In this document: positions 1-9,993 of the stretch, piece after piece
Layout: every line of letters starts with the position of its first letter
How positions within the stretch are numbered: position 1 is the first letter of the stretch
Source of the DNA: JBKQVT01 sp963727245
GTDB taxonomy: Bacteria; Planctomycetota; Planctomycetia; Pirellulales; Thermoguttaceae
DNA length: 64,000 nt
Direction: 5' to 3'
NCBI GenBank assembly: GCA_963727245.1
Contig: CAVSFO010000009.1
Coordinates: 310,001-374,000 of the forward strand
Position numbers and translations under genes: made by a program
The notes under the pieces: generated by a model
The model's database searches: none
The model's input: only the letters and a program-made list of their open reading frames with translations
Told to the model about the DNA's origin: nothing

Positions 1-186
1 CGATCGGCCGCCCGGCCGCAAGGACTCGTCGTTCGACAAGACATAGATCGCGATGCAAATCAGCATCAGCCCGACCACCGCCCAAGTCCGCCAGTCGCGA
101 TGCAACCGTTTCCAAGCGGGACCGTGGTGACGGCGGTGATGGTGCTGGTGCTCGCCTTCGCGCGTCTGGTTGGAACTGGAAGTCAT
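1..186 (-). CDS. Small His-rich membrane protein, 3' end outside window
   Basis: The first 62 codons of a gene that runs off the left edge. The N-terminus is hydrophilic and His-rich (residues 13-21). One hydrophobic segment follows at about residues 35-49, then a polar stretch, so this is a membrane-anchored protein with a short cytoplasmic N-terminus. The ATG at 186 is preceded by a GGGAGG-type ribosome binding site. I do not recognise the family. With so short a segment visible, neither total length nor function can be inferred. Confidence 0.5.
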   Translation of the reverse strand, partial: MTSSSNQTREGEHQHHHRRHHGPAWKRLHRDWRTWAVVGLMLICIAIYVLSNDESLRPGGRS

Positions 187-452
187 CGTCGTTGTGCCTT
201 TCCCTCCCGGCATCCTAACGCAAGCCGGCCAAGACTTTCCGCGCCCCCCGGTCCGCGCTCCCGGCTTACTCTGCCCCAGCGGACACCGGGCGACAGTCAG
301 TTGCCGGGGAAATGGTATCGGGGACAGTCGCCCAAGGCCATCCCCCTTGCGTGCTATGGGCTATTGGGGCTGGACCGCAGGATGGCGACATGCCCCTGGA
401 TGTCCGCAGGGAACGACGCAAATTGCGGATACCGATTGCGGGCGCGGCCGGC

Positions 453-458
453 TATACT
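453..458 (+). promoter_or_regulatory. TATACT -10 box placed for a leaderless LRR mRNA
   Basis: TATACT ends exactly six bases before the ATG at 465. The expected transcription start therefore falls on or next to the start codon. There is no Shine-Dalgarno sequence between box and ATG. The same arrangement precedes the LRR copies starting at 2535, 40633 and 55007. Confidence 0.45.
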
Positions 459-464
459 GTGGGA

Positions 465-1301
465 ATGGCCGACGCTGCTGAAGAAGCCCGCTGGTTCCGC
501 GTTACGCCGGGCCACCTCCTGCCTGTGCTCCTGGCCGCGGAGGGGCTGCTGTGGCTTTCCGAGCGCTTCCAGTGGATGTCCAAGGGCTGGCCGGTTGTCA
601 CTGCCATTGGGGCTCTCGGCGTGTTTTTCCTGCTGATGCTCCTCTGGTTCCTGCTCGCCCTGCGTTTTCGGTGGCGGTTCCAGTTCAGCATCCTCTCCTT
701 GCTGGTGCTGATGATCGCCGTGGCCCTGCCGTTCAGTTGGCTGGCGACGGAGATGAAAGCGGCGAAGAGACAGCGGGAGGTCGTGGGAGAGGTTTGGAGG
801 GCCGGCGGGTCGGCTTCTTATGATTACGAAGTCGATCCGTCCGGTCAGATGATACCAGACGGAAAACCACCCGGGCCGGCCTGGCTGCGGAAGCCCCTGG
901 GCGACGACCATTTCGCGGACGTGACGTACGTCATTCTCAACGGGCAGGGGGGCACCGACGCCGGGCTGGATCGCCTCAAGGGATTGACCAAGCTCCAATT
1001 GTTGTCCCTCTCCAACACCAAGGTCAGCGATGCCGGGCTGGAACAACTCAAGGGATTGACCCAACTCCAAGGGCTTTCGCTCGACCGCACCAAGGTCAGC
1101 GACGCCGGGCTGGAACATCTCAAGGGATTGACCAAACTCCAAGGGCTTTGCCTCGACGACACCCGGATCAGCGACGCCGGGCTGCAACACCTTAAAGGAT
1201 TGACCCAGCTCCAGGTTCTTACGCTCGACCGCACCAGGGTCACGGGTGCGGGCGTGAAGAAACTCCAGCAGGCATTGCCGAACTGCTACATTCAGTACTG
1301 A
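465..1301 (+). CDS. Membrane-anchored leucine-rich-repeat protein, copy 1
   Basis: A 278-residue protein. The first ~100 residues hold three hydrophobic segments (about 15-33, 44-66, 72-92). A short spacer containing PAWLR follows, then about four LRR units of 24 residues with the core pattern SDAGLxxLKGLTxLQxLxL (residues ~165-265) and a KKLQQALP cap. The start is set by alignment with four paralogues in this window, all of which begin a few residues before a WxRxTPxxxL motif; a longer upstream reading is not conserved. LRR domains usually bind proteins, and the membrane part anchors this one. No enzymatic motif is visible. The next paralogue begins two bases after the stop, so the two are probably co-transcribed. 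Confidence 0.8.
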   Translation: MADAAEEARWFRVTPGHLLPVLLAAEGLLWLSERFQWMSKGWPVVTAIGALGVFFLLMLLWFLLALRFRWRFQFSILSLLVLMIAVALPFSWLATEMKAAKRQREVVGEVWRAGGSASYDYEVDPSGQMIPDGKPPGPAWLRKPLGDDHFADVTYVILNGQGGTDAGLDRLKGLTKLQLLSLSNTKVSDAGLEQLKGLTQLQGLSLDRTKVSDAGLEHLKGLTKLQGLCLDDTRISDAGLQHLKGLTQLQVLTLDRTRVTGAGVKKLQQALPNCYIQY

Positions 1302-1302
1302 C

Positions 1303-2064
1303 ATGACCAACCTGCACCCCAAACGCCGCTGGTTCGTTCCCACGCCAGGGCATCTTCTGGTTGCCCTCCTGGCCGTTGAAGGTTTTCTGTTTCTGGCCGA
1401 GCGATGCCGCTGGATGTCCAAGGGCTGGCCAGTGGTCATGGCAGTGGCAAGCGTCGGAGCCTTCTTGCTGCTGATGTTCCTCTGGTTCCTCGCTGCCCTG
1501 ATCTTCCGGCTGCGGTTCCAGTTCAGCATCCTGTCGCTGCTCCTGCTGCCCGTCGTCGTCGCTACGGCGTTTGGTTGGCTGGTGCCGGAGATGGAACAGG
1601 CGAGGAAACAGCGAAAGGTGGTGGAAGAGATTATGGAGGCCGGCGGGCAGGTGTGCTACGATTACCAGCAGTCCTTTCACGACACCACAAGCAAGCCGCC
1701 CGAGCCGGCATGGCTGCGTGGGCTGCTGGGGGATGATCTGTTCGCAGATGTGACGATGGTTGAATTCAACTTCGGCTCCGCCCAGGTCAGCGATGCCGGG
1801 CTGGAGCACCTCAAAGGGTTGACCCAACTCCAATGGTTGTACCTGAGCAACACGGCAATCAGCGATGCCGGGCTGGAACACCTCAGAGGATTGACCCAGC
1901 TCCAATGGCTGGACCTCCTCAACACGAACGTCAGCGATGCCGGGCTGGAACACCTCAAAGGACTGACCCGGCTCCAAGAACTGCGCCTTGGCGGCACCGG
2001 GGTCAGCGATGCCGGCGTGAAGAAACTCAAGCAGGTGTTGCCGAAGTGCCAGTTTCTCCCCTGA
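1303..2064 (+). CDS. Membrane-anchored leucine-rich-repeat protein, copy 2
   Basis: A 253-residue tandem paralogue of the preceding gene with one base between stop and start. It has the same architecture: an N-terminal hydrophobic block of about three membrane segments, a linker with EPAWLRGLLGDDLF, then about four SDAGL-type LRR units and the KKLKQVLP end cap. It carries one repeat fewer than the larger paralogues at 38-41 kb. The spacing implies translational coupling with copy 1. Function is unknown beyond a likely protein-binding role at the membrane. Confidence 0.8.
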   Translation: MTNLHPKRRWFVPTPGHLLVALLAVEGFLFLAERCRWMSKGWPVVMAVASVGAFLLLMFLWFLAALIFRLRFQFSILSLLLLPVVVATAFGWLVPEMEQARKQRKVVEEIMEAGGQVCYDYQQSFHDTTSKPPEPAWLRGLLGDDLFADVTMVEFNFGSAQVSDAGLEHLKGLTQLQWLYLSNTAISDAGLEHLRGLTQLQWLDLLNTNVSDAGLEHLKGLTRLQELRLGGTGVSDAGVKKLKQVLPKCQFLP

Positions 2065-2065
2065 C

Positions 2066-2155
2066 ATGGCCGATCCAACCGTCTTTCCCCGCTGGATCTG
2101 GCTTACGCCGGAGCGTTGCCTCGTTGCCCTTTGCGATCTGGAGGGCTTGACGCGG
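2066..2155 (+). pseudogene. Decayed N-terminus of a third tandem LRR paralogue
   Basis: Starting one base after copy 2, the frame reads MAD...RWxWLTPERCLVALxxLEGL. This matches the first ~28 residues of the LRR paralogues (compare WFRLTPDRCVLGLLAVEGF at 40.6 kb). The similarity then stops abruptly, with no membrane block and no repeats. I read it as the 5' stub of a third tandem copy whose remainder has been deleted. Confidence 0.55.
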
Positions 2156-2183
2156 GAAGAGGGTAGCTCGCGACCGGACGATG

Positions 2184-2258
2184 CTAGCCCTTCTTGTCGG
2201 GCTTCACTTCCACGCCCAGCTTCTCCGCCGTCAAGATGCTCAACAGGGCGCCGAGCAT
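2184..2258 (-). pseudogene. C-terminal gene remnant, unidentified
   Basis: On the minus strand a short frame ends with PNMLGALLSILTAEKLGVEV followed by a Lys/Asp tail and a stop. This reads like a genuine amphipathic protein C-terminus but has no coherent upstream coding sequence. It probably remains from a gene deleted together with the adjacent LRR copy. The parent family is not identified. Confidence 0.25.
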
Positions 2259-2355
2259 GTTGGGGCTCTGGCGCCAGGCCGATGAACGGCCAGCATTCCG
2301 AAGCCGCCATGAATAGGGGTTTAGGATCAGGGAAGCAATAACCTCCGACTTTGTT

Positions 2356-2399
2356 GCCTTTCGCTCCGCGAAGGCCGCAACTTTCGCGGAGCGAAAGGC
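2356..2399. repeat. Inverted repeat, 17-bp arms
   Basis: Arms at 2356-2372 (GCCTTTCGCTCCGCGAA) and 2383-2399 are perfect reverse complements around a 10-base loop. It lies between decayed gene remnants. It is one of several unrelated palindromes in intergenic DNA of this window. Confidence 0.75.
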
Positions 2400-2534
2400 G
2401 ACATTGATTGATTCCCCGATCCTCAGCGGTTGCTCAATCGGCCAGCTTGGCCAGCTCGACGGCCATCGTCGGCGGCGGCTTTCGGCGTGCGTTCTCCACT
2501 GTCTGTTGGCGGCGGATTCCGCTATACTATCGTC

Positions 2535-2692
2535 ATGGTCGATGCCCCTCCCCAACACCCCGCCGCCGCCAATTCCGGATCACGCCACAGCGCTTCGTGC
2601 TCGGATTGCTCACCCTGAAGGGCTTCCTGCCACTGTCCGAGCGGTTTGGCCGGTTTTCCAAGATGACTCCCCATGACCTCGCACTGCGGTGA
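2535..2692 (+). pseudogene. Second decayed LRR N-terminus, frameshifted
   Basis: An ATG at 2535 sits six bases after TATACT, exactly as in the intact LRR genes. The first ~13 codons (MVDAPPQHPAAANSG) run into a frameshift. In the other frame the sequence continues FRITPQRFVLGLLTLKGFLP, clearly the conserved LRR-family N-terminus. Nothing downstream resembles the membrane block or the repeats, and the transporter start at 2673 overlaps the end. This is a truncated fourth family member at this locus. Confidence 0.55.
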
Positions 2693-3569
2693 ACTGGCCG
2701 CCATTGCCACGGCGCTGTTGTGGACGCTCTCGACCTTGGCTTGGACCTCGGCCGGGCGACAGATCGGCGTCGTCGCGGTCTCTTTCCTCCGGCTGGTCAT
2801 GGCCGGGTTCCTACTTGTCATTTATGGGGAGTTGACGCGCGGGCTGGCCCTGCCGTTGGACGCCTCCGCGCGGCAGTGGTGGATCTTCGGCCTGTCGGGC
2901 TGGCTGGGGTTTTTCCTCTCCGACCTCTGCCTGTTCAAGGCGTTCCAGGTGATCGGGCCGCGGCTGACGCTGCTGCTCTATTCGGTCACGCCGCCGGCCG
3001 CGTCGGTGATCTCCTGGGTCTTCCTGGCCGACCACCTGGCCGCCCGACAGTGGGTGGCCATGCTCATCACGCTGGCGGGCGTCGTCTGGGTCGTGCTCGA
3101 ACGGCAGCCGGCCGACCACTCGTCGCGCCGGCCGGGCCATCTCCGCCTGGGAGTGTTCCTGGGCCTGGCGGCCGCCGTCGGCCAGGCCGCCGCCACCGTG
3201 CTGGCGCGCTGCGGGATCGGCGACTACGACGCCGCGGCCGCGACGTTCCTGCGCGTCCTCGGCGGCATCGCCGGATACCTGGTGCTGCTGACCCTGCTGG
3301 GTCGCTGGCCGCAAATCCTCGTCGCCACCCGCCATCGCCGCGTCATGGGCATTCTCTGCTTCGGCACCCTGGTCGGCCCCTTCGCCGGGGTCATTCTCTT
3401 CCTGGTCGCTCTGCGTCATTGCCCCGCAGGCGTGGTCTTGACCATCGTCGCCACCATGCCCGTGCTCATCCTCCCGTTCTCGATCTTCCTCTACCACGAG
3501 CGGGTAAGCCTGCGGGCGGCCGCCGGGGCAGTGATCGCGGTGGCCGGCGTGGCAATGCTCGTGCTGTAG
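2673..3569 (+). CDS. EamA/DMT-family transporter
   Basis: A 298-residue integral membrane protein with ten hydrophobic segments in two EamA halves (about 5-140 and 155-298). This is the usual length and fold of drug/metabolite transporters. The first half ends with the typical GVVWVVLE before a short hydrophilic loop. The second half begins with GVFLGLAAAVGQA and ends GAVIAVAGVAML. Substrate cannot be deduced from the sequence. The ATG overlaps the end of an LRR remnant, and no strong ribosome binding site is visible, so the exact start is moderately certain. Confidence 0.85.
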   Translation: MTSHCGELAAIATALLWTLSTLAWTSAGRQIGVVAVSFLRLVMAGFLLVIYGELTRGLALPLDASARQWWIFGLSGWLGFFLSDLCLFKAFQVIGPRLTLLLYSVTPPAASVISWVFLADHLAARQWVAMLITLAGVVWVVLERQPADHSSRRPGHLRLGVFLGLAAAVGQAAATVLARCGIGDYDAAAATFLRVLGGIAGYLVLLTLLGRWPQILVATRHRRVMGILCFGTLVGPFAGVILFLVALRHCPAGVVLTIVATMPVLILPFSIFLYHERVSLRAAAGAVIAVAGVAMLVL

Positions 3570-3619
3570 GCATTGATGCCGGCCGGGCGGCTCGAAGTGG
3601 ACGGCATTAAACCGGAATG

Positions 3620-3648
3620 TTGCTTTGCCGCCCTCGTCGGGCTATAGT
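3620..3648 (+). promoter_or_regulatory. Sigma70-type promoter of the malectin-domain glycosidase gene
   Basis: TTGCTT (3620-3625), a 17-base spacer and TATAGT (3643-3648). It lies about 90 bases before the ATG at 3737 and just after the DMT transporter gene. Confidence 0.5.
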
Positions 3649-3736
3649 GTGGGAAAGCCCTGTGGCGCTGATATCCCGCCTGCCCCCCGAAACACCGCGG
3701 GGCAACTACTCACACCCGATACGAAAGGAGCCGGCG

Positions 3737-6700
3737 ATGTTCCGTTCGTCTTCCAGGTTGCTTATGGCGACGATGCTGTTCTGGCCGGTTTCGGCGATGG
3801 CAGCCGATTCTCAGCCCGTGAAAAAGTATTTCGCCCATCCGGTCGTCGAGGACCGCGACGGGGTCATCGCACCGTGGTATCGGGGCCAAAACGGCCAGGT
3901 TGATTTTCGCGTCCGCATCGCGGCCGAAACGCTGAAACGCTATCCCTGGGCGGACAAGGACGTGGCGATCACGCCGGCGCCCCATTTCGTCTTCAATAGC
4001 ACTTGGGGTATCGAGCCCAACGGAACCATCCACGTCAACCCCAAGCTCGACGATTGGATGAACGCCGATCTCGGCCAGCGGTCGATAAGCACCCTGCTGG
4101 GCTTTACCGACTATTATCGCTACACGGGCGATCCGGCGGCCATCGGCGTCATCACCTTGACCGCCGACTATCTCCTGGATTACTGCCAGACCCCGGCCGA
4201 TCACCCCTGGCCCGGCTTCATCACGAGCACCCCAAACAAAGGGAAGGCGTATGGCCGGGCCAACCCGCACGGCTTCATTCAACTGGACCTCAGTGCGCAG
4301 CTCGGCTCGGGCATGCTGGCGGCCTACAAGCTCACCGGCAATCCCCGCTACCTGGCGGCCGCCACCCGCTGGGCCGACCTGCTGGCCCAGCATTGCGACC
4401 TCCGGCCGGGCGCCGTGCCGTGGACCCGCCACGCTGTGCTCGCAGACGCCCCCAAGGATTGGAGCCAGCAGGCCACCGGCGGCGTGTCGCTCATCTTGCG
4501 GCTGCTCAACGAGAATGATTCAACTGGGGCACCGCGGGCAAGGGGACTGCCTGGTCAAGGCCCGCGACGCCGGGGAAAGGTACCTTCGCGAGTCCCTGCT
4601 GCCGGCGTGGAGCGGCAACCCTACCTTCGGCCGCCATTTCTGGGACTGGGACGATTCCGTCTACTCGTGTTCGGTGCCCGGCTTTACGGCCGAATACATC
4701 CTGGACCGCCGCCAGGCCTTCCCGCAGTGGAAGACCGACATCCGCAATTTTATGTCGATGTTCTTCTGCCGCACCAGCGTCGATCCGGGCTCTGCGGGCG
4801 GCGTGTACTCCGGGGCGTGGGCCGTTCCGGAATCCAGCGGCTGCTGCGGCCAGTCGCTGCAAGCATCGACCATGCTGCTGGTTCCGGCCCTGGCCCGCTA
4901 CGCGGCGCTGGCCGATGACGCCTGGGCCCGAGAGATCGCCCGCCGGGAGACCATCCTTACCACCTACGACGCTCGTGAAACGGGCGTGGTGGAAGACCTC
5001 ATCGACGGCGGCGCCGGTGTCGCCTCGGGATGGTTCAATTCCGCCCATCCCTGCCCCTTGCGGATGGTGATGAAAATGCTCGCCTGGCAGCCGGAATGGT
5101 TCGGCCCGGCGCGGGAAAACCACCTCATGCGCACCACTTCGGTGGTCCGCAACGTCCGCTACGGCAAGGGCCGCGTCGCGTACTCCACCTTCGACGCCGC
5201 GGCGCCCTGCGAGGACGTGCTGCGACTGGCCTTTACGCCAACGTCCATCTCGGCCGACGGCAAGCCCCTGCCGCGAGTGCCGGAACTGTCGCAAAACGGC
5301 TTCACGCTCAAACCGCTCAGCGATGGCGACTGCATCGTGACGATCCGCCACGACGACTGCCGCGACATCGTGGTCGCGGGCGACGATCCGCAAGAGACGC
5401 TGCCCCACGACCGGCTCCATTATGAAGGAGCGTGGGAGACCGAGGATTTCGCCGGCGCCTCGGCGGGCAAGCTCCAGGTCGCTTCGCAAGCCGGCGCGCG
5501 GCGCGTGTGGATTTCACCGGCAACCAGGTCCGCCTCATCGGCCGGGCCGATCCCAGCGGCGGCCGAGCCGACGTGTACCTCGACGGCGTGAAGCAACTTT
5601 GCGGCATCGACTTCTGGTGCCCGCAGGCCCGCGACCAACAGGTCCTCTGCTACAAGAACGGCCTGACCCAGGGGAAGCACCGCCTGGAAATCGTGGCCCT
5701 GGGGACGAACAGTCCCGTCTCGACCGGCACGCGGGTCTACCTGGATGCCGCCCAGTTCTCTGCGGCGACAGGCGAAACCGGCTTCGGCGCGGGGAGCGGC
5801 CCCACGGAGGCGCAGCGCGTGATCTTCGGCTACATCGGCCGCAAGGACTACGTCGATTCCACGGGCCATGTTTGGCGGCCGGCAACCGAGTTCATCATGC
5901 GTCTGGGCACCTTGGTCGACCTGGTGCCGGCGTCCTTCTGGACGGAGCCGCAGCTTGACAAGGTGGGCGGCACGCCGGATCCCGAGCTTTACCGCTACGG
6001 GGTCTACGGCCGCGATTTCACCGCCTACTTTACCGTCGCGCCCGAGCAGACCTATCACGTGCGGCTGAAATTCTGCCAGGCAAGGAAGCCGTCCAAGCCC
6101 GGCGGCTACGTGACCAACGTTGAGATTGGCGGCAAACCGGTGGCCGTGGACATGGACATTGCCGCCACGGCCGGCGGGCTGGGCAAGGCCGTCAACCTGG
6201 TCTTCAACGACATCCGCCCGGAACATGGCGTGATCGCCATTCGTTTCCAGGGCACCGTTTCGACCATCGCCATGATCCAGGCGATCGAGGTCGGCCCCGG
6301 CCTCAGCGCCGCCGGGGCCAAACCGGTGGCCTTCGCGTTTCCGCCGGACGTCAACCGCTTGTCCAATCCGGGCTTTGAAGACTCCATCCCCGGCCTGGTT
6401 GGCAACGGGGGACAAGGCTACGGCGGCACGGCAAGCATGCCTTGGAAGTTCCGTTTCCTGGGCCCCGGGCAAGGCGGCATCTGGCCCGAGACGGCCTTCA
6501 ATGTCCACGCGGAATGGGGGCCGCCGAAGCCGCGCAGCGGCAAAGATGCCATGCGCACCTACGCGATGGAGAAAGATGCCCATACGCAGGTCTACCAGGA
6601 CGTCCCCGTCTTGCCGCAGACGCCCTATCGGGCTTCCGTCTGGGTGCAGGGGGTCGATTTGCACGGCAAGGGATTCGGCACGCACGCCGGCGATTCGGCC

Positions 6701-6922
6701 GGGTTGTGCGTGATCGAGATGGATGCCGCGGGCAAGGTCCTCGTCGAGCATCCCAAGGTGGCCGTCACGAAGGTTGGCGCCTTCACGGAGCTATCGCGGA
6801 CGTTTACCACAACGGCCGGCACCGCGAAGGTGCGGTTCTTGCTCAACACGGTCATCGGCTGCCGCGGCGTCGAGGGGCACGTCACCTACGATGATTGCGC
6901 GTTGGTCCAGCAAGTGAAATAG
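3737..6922 (+). CDS. Secreted glycosidase-like protein with malectin and CBM domains (frameshifted)
   Basis: The ATG at 3737 is chosen because AAAGGAG lies six bases upstream and a signal peptide follows, ending ...AMAADS. Order of parts: an alpha/alpha-toroid-like region (to about residue 450), a beta-rich linker, a malectin-like domain (around 5,820-6,300, with DSTGHVW), and a C-terminal carbohydrate-binding-like module starting NRLSNPGFED. The protein is probably exported and acts on plant or algal polysaccharide. Three one-base deletions break the frame: near 4514 (TT for TTT), near 4552 (CC for CCC) and near 5505. Restoring them gives one continuous 1062-residue protein. The catalytic family is not recognised. 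Confidence 0.65.
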
Positions 6923-6975
6923 GCCGGCGCGAGCGCCGGCGTACATCGCCTCAGCCTGTCGACCCGTTCACAGCC

Positions 6976-7085
6976 TAACACCAGCCCGAAGCGCAAGCGA
7001 GGGACACTAGCCCAAAGGACAAGCGAGGGAGGAACGCCGGCAGACCGTGGTACAATGCACCCTCGCTTGCACTCGCCTGGTGTTA
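6976..7085. repeat. Interrupted inverted repeat with GCAAGCGAGGG arms
   Basis: TAACACCAG (6976-6984) and GCAAGCGAGGG (6993-7003) are matched in inverted order by CCCTCGCTTGC (7060-7070) and CTGGTGTTA (7077-7085). An extra direct AAGCGAGGGA lies at 7021. The element fills most of the 428-base gap between the glycosidase and the CHAD gene. Two nested arm pairs suggest a foldable transcript or a small non-autonomous repeat. Confidence 0.65.
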
Positions 7086-7222
7086 CGTCTTGGAGGCGTC
7101 CACCGCCAGCCCGAAACCCCGCGCATCGCCAATTTCCACCGGACAGCTACCTCCGCCGGGTGGATTTTCTTATTGCATCTAACACAACCCTAACACTCGA
7201 CGTTCTTTTTCTGGGGTGGGAC

Positions 7223-7250
7223 TTGCCGGCCGGTCGAAATCCCTAATAAT
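7223..7250 (+). promoter_or_regulatory. Possible promoter of the CHAD gene
   Basis: TTGCCG (7223-7228), 16 bases, then AATAAT (7245-7250) inside an AT-rich stretch of otherwise GC-rich DNA, about 100 bases before the CHAD start. Confidence 0.35.
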
Positions 7251-7350
7251 GACGTAATTGCAGCCTAACGTTTCGCTAACGGTGCGAGCTGAAGGACCCG
7301 GGCTATTTAAGAGACGGAGCTTTCCCCGATGCGACGTGAGGGAGAAAGCC

Positions 7351-8289
7351 ATGTGCAGCCAAGAACTTCTCGAAGCGGAACCAACCGCAGTCCCGACCGA
7401 CAACAAGTGGTTCGCCGGGCTCGACCCGGACCAACCCGTGTGCGAGGCGGCAGGCCGAGTGCTCGATGCCCGCCTCAAAGCCGTTTGCCAAGCTCTTCCC
7501 TTCGCCGCGGAGAAAAGCGAAGAAGACGTTGAGCACGTCCATCGGCTTCGCATCTCGGTGCGGCGGGCCGTCGAAGCGGTGCGGGTCTTCTCCGGGCTGA
7601 TCGACCAGGCGGAGATCGATCCGCTGCGCGATCGCCTGCGGCGAATCCGCCTCGCCTCCGACGAAGCGCGCAACTGGGACGTGCTGGCCGAGCGATTCTC
7701 GCACGCCGGAGATGTCCCGGCCCCGATCCTGGAGCAGATCAGGGCCCGGCGTCGCGAGGTCCAGGGGCCGATTGTTGCGGCCTGCCAGGAAGTCGCGGCC
7801 GACGGCTGCCAGGCGAAGATCGCGGCGCTCGTCGAGGAAGTCCAGGCGCACCGCCACGACGAAGGGAGACGCCGGTTCGGACGGCAGGCTCCCAAGTATC
7901 TCGTCCCGGTCGTCAAGAGGTTCTTCAAGGCTGCCGAGTCCGACATCACCAGCGATGAAGCCCTCCATGCGCTGCGCATCCGCACGAAGAAGCTGCGCTA
8001 CACGATGGAGATCGTGGCCGCGGCCTTCGACTCGGCCTTCCGCAAGAAGCTCTATCCCCAGGTGACGCTCTTCCAGGACCTCTTGGGAACGGTCAACGAT
8101 CACGCCACGGCGAAAACGCTCTTTGGCCCGTGGCGGTCGAACTGCGAGGATGCCCAGCAGAAGGCCTTCTTGGAGGGGCTGCTGCTGGCAGAAGAGCGGG
8201 CGACCGAGGATCTGCGGGCGGCCTTCCTGGCCACCTGGACGCCGAAGGTCGTGTCCGGCCTGAAACGGCAGTTCCGGGCCTATTGCTAG
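7351..8289 (+). CDS. CHAD domain protein
   Basis: A 312-residue, almost entirely alpha-helical cytoplasmic protein. CHAD hallmarks are present twice: VHRLRISVRRAVEAVRVF (about residue 65) and LHALRIRTKKLRYTMEIV (about residue 210). Each has the conserved His followed by spaced Arg/Lys on one helix face. CHAD domains bind inorganic polyphosphate through this basic cavity, often near polyphosphate enzymes. None is visible here, so the partner is unknown. The ATG at 7351 has a GGGAG site nine bases upstream; the longer upstream reading lacks family similarity. Confidence 0.9.
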   Translation: MCSQELLEAEPTAVPTDNKWFAGLDPDQPVCEAAGRVLDARLKAVCQALPFAAEKSEEDVEHVHRLRISVRRAVEAVRVFSGLIDQAEIDPLRDRLRRIRLASDEARNWDVLAERFSHAGDVPAPILEQIRARRREVQGPIVAACQEVAADGCQAKIAALVEEVQAHRHDEGRRRFGRQAPKYLVPVVKRFFKAAESDITSDEALHALRIRTKKLRYTMEIVAAAFDSAFRKKLYPQVTLFQDLLGTVNDHATAKTLFGPWRSNCEDAQQKAFLEGLLLAEERATEDLRAAFLATWTPKVVSGLKRQFRAYC

Positions 8290-8312
8290 TGCCCCAGTGT
8301 AGTGGACAGCGC

Positions 8313-9811
8313 ATGATGAAGCGGTGCTTCGGCAGGAAATGGATTGCAGGCATCCTTGCGATCCTCCTGATTGCGGGAGTGATGCGGAGGCAGTCGCAGG
8401 CCGATGAGCCCGGAGAAGTCCGCTATCTGGCTTTTCAAATCTTCACGGGCGGGCCCGATCCGGCCATGGCGATTGGCGGCGCGGGAATGCAGCCGCTCGG
8501 TTCTCTGCCCGCTCGACCCCGGCTGGACGCCTTTGTGCAGGAACGTCATCCGCAGGATCGGCGCCGCGGGCGGGGGCCAAACCCAACTGGCAGTCATCTT
8601 CGGTCCGCTGGCATTCGACCATTCCGACGCTGAAATACGACGCCTCGTCGAAACGGCCTTTGCTATTGCCCTGGAGCGGAAGATCGCCATCGGGTTCCAT
8701 ATCGACGACTCGATGTTTTGGGCGCGGCGCAGCGACCTGTGGCGCAATCCCGATAATGTCGAATGGCTGGACTGGAAGGGGACTCCCGCCACGGGGCGAC
8801 GCATTGACTGGGGGCGGCAGCCCCAGAAGCTCCCTCCCCAAATGTGTTTCAATAGCCAGGCGATCCAACGCGAGGTGCGACGCCGCGCCGCCGAGGTCTT
8901 CGGCAAGGCGATCAAGTCGGGCCTCGACGGGCTCAAGCGGCAGGGAAAAGAGCGGCTGTTCGCGGGCGTGATCGCGGGATGGGAGACGCAGATCGGGCGG
9001 GACTTCGACACGGGCCGCTACCTGGGTTATCACGCCCTGAGCAATCGCGGCTTCAGCGCCAGCCACCCGCCCGGCGACGCGGACGGCGAGCGCGAGAAGA
9101 TCGTACAGGAGTTCATTACTCTCTGGACCCAGGGGCTGGCGGACGGAGGCGTCCCGGCCAGCAAGATCTACGCCCACACGGCGTTTCTTGCCAAGCGGAT
9201 ATTCGAAGCGAACCGCCCTCAAACGGTCTCCTATTCTCAGCACAACCACTTTGCGCCCCCCTCGGTCGCCTTTGGAAAGTCCCATCGTCCGGGGTTCAGC
9301 ACCTATCCGCAACCGGGCCTTTTCGAGCAAATCTACGAAGAAACGGCTCAACACGGTCATCCGGCGTGGGCGTCCAGTGAAGGCACCAATCTGCAGCTCG
9401 GCAGCGGTCCCGGCCAGTCGGGCATGGACATGGAAACCTACCTGGCCAGCATGTTCAATCACGGGGCGACCCTGGTGAACCTCTTCTCCTGGGGTGTCGG
9501 CGGCGAGGCCCGCAAGAAACATGGACTTTCGCGTGGTGACGGAGGGGGAGGAAGCCCTGCGCACCTATCGCAAGTTTCTCCGCGGCGAGCGGCTTGTCGA
9601 GGTCGTCTCTACGACATCCTCCTATTTGGAACGGCTGCCGGCGAAAATCCACCGCATCCAACGGGAGTTGCCCGCCTGGGCCCAGCGGACCGGCAACCAG
9701 GCGGAAGCCGCGGCTTTGACGCGAAGACTGGACGCGGCACTGAAAAGGAAAGACTTCACGGAAGCCGAGAACGTCGCCGACGAGATCTTGAAGTTGCTCC
9801 CGGCGAAGTGA
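8313..9811 (+). CDS. Secreted TIM-barrel-like hydrolase, uncharacterised (frameshifted)
   Basis: It begins MMKRCFGRKW and has a hydrophobic export signal ending at about residue 30 (SQADEPG). The body contains patterns seen in TIM-barrel glycosidases (IAIGFHIDDSMFW, GVIAGWETQIGRDFD, ASSEGTNLQLG) and a helical C-terminus rich in Glu/Lys. Two one-base insertions break the frame, near 8556 (CAGGAAC for CAGAAC) and near 9514 (AAGAAAC for AAGAAC). Corrected length is 498 residues. No named family is assigned. Acidic residues in the barrel segments would suit a glycoside hydrolase, but this is inference. The stop of the CHAD gene lies 23 bases upstream. Confidence 0.6.
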
Positions 9812-9913
9812 GCTGCCGTGAAGATCCCGTCTCCCGCGCCGCCACGCACCCTCCCGGCCGCGTCAGCACTGACCCCCTATCACTCGGGCAGCGGCGAAAG
9901 GAGGAAGACGAAC

Positions 9914-9991
9914 ATGGAGGAAGTCAAGAAGCTCGCCGAAAGGCAGAGCGGTGGCGAAATCCGGATCCGCGACTGGAATCCCCAGCGGTAA
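9914..9991 (+). CDS. Possible 25-residue peptide with strong ribosome binding site
   Basis: AAAGGAGG at 9896-9903 is an unusually good Shine-Dalgarno for this genome and sits ten bases before the ATG at 9914. The frame reads MEEVKKLAERQSGGEIRIRD and ends five residues later. It could be a real small protein or the start of a gene truncated by the convergent unit downstream. No family recognised. Confidence 0.3.
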   Translation: MEEVKKLAERQSGGEIRIRDWNPQR

Positions 9992-9993
9992 GA

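Noticed and set aside
4507..5510. Programmed ribosomal frameshifting as the explanation for the split malectin-domain gene.
   Set aside because: Three separate one-base losses at different sites, no slippery heptamer with a following pseudoknot, and similar breaks in many unrelated genes. Sequence error is simpler.
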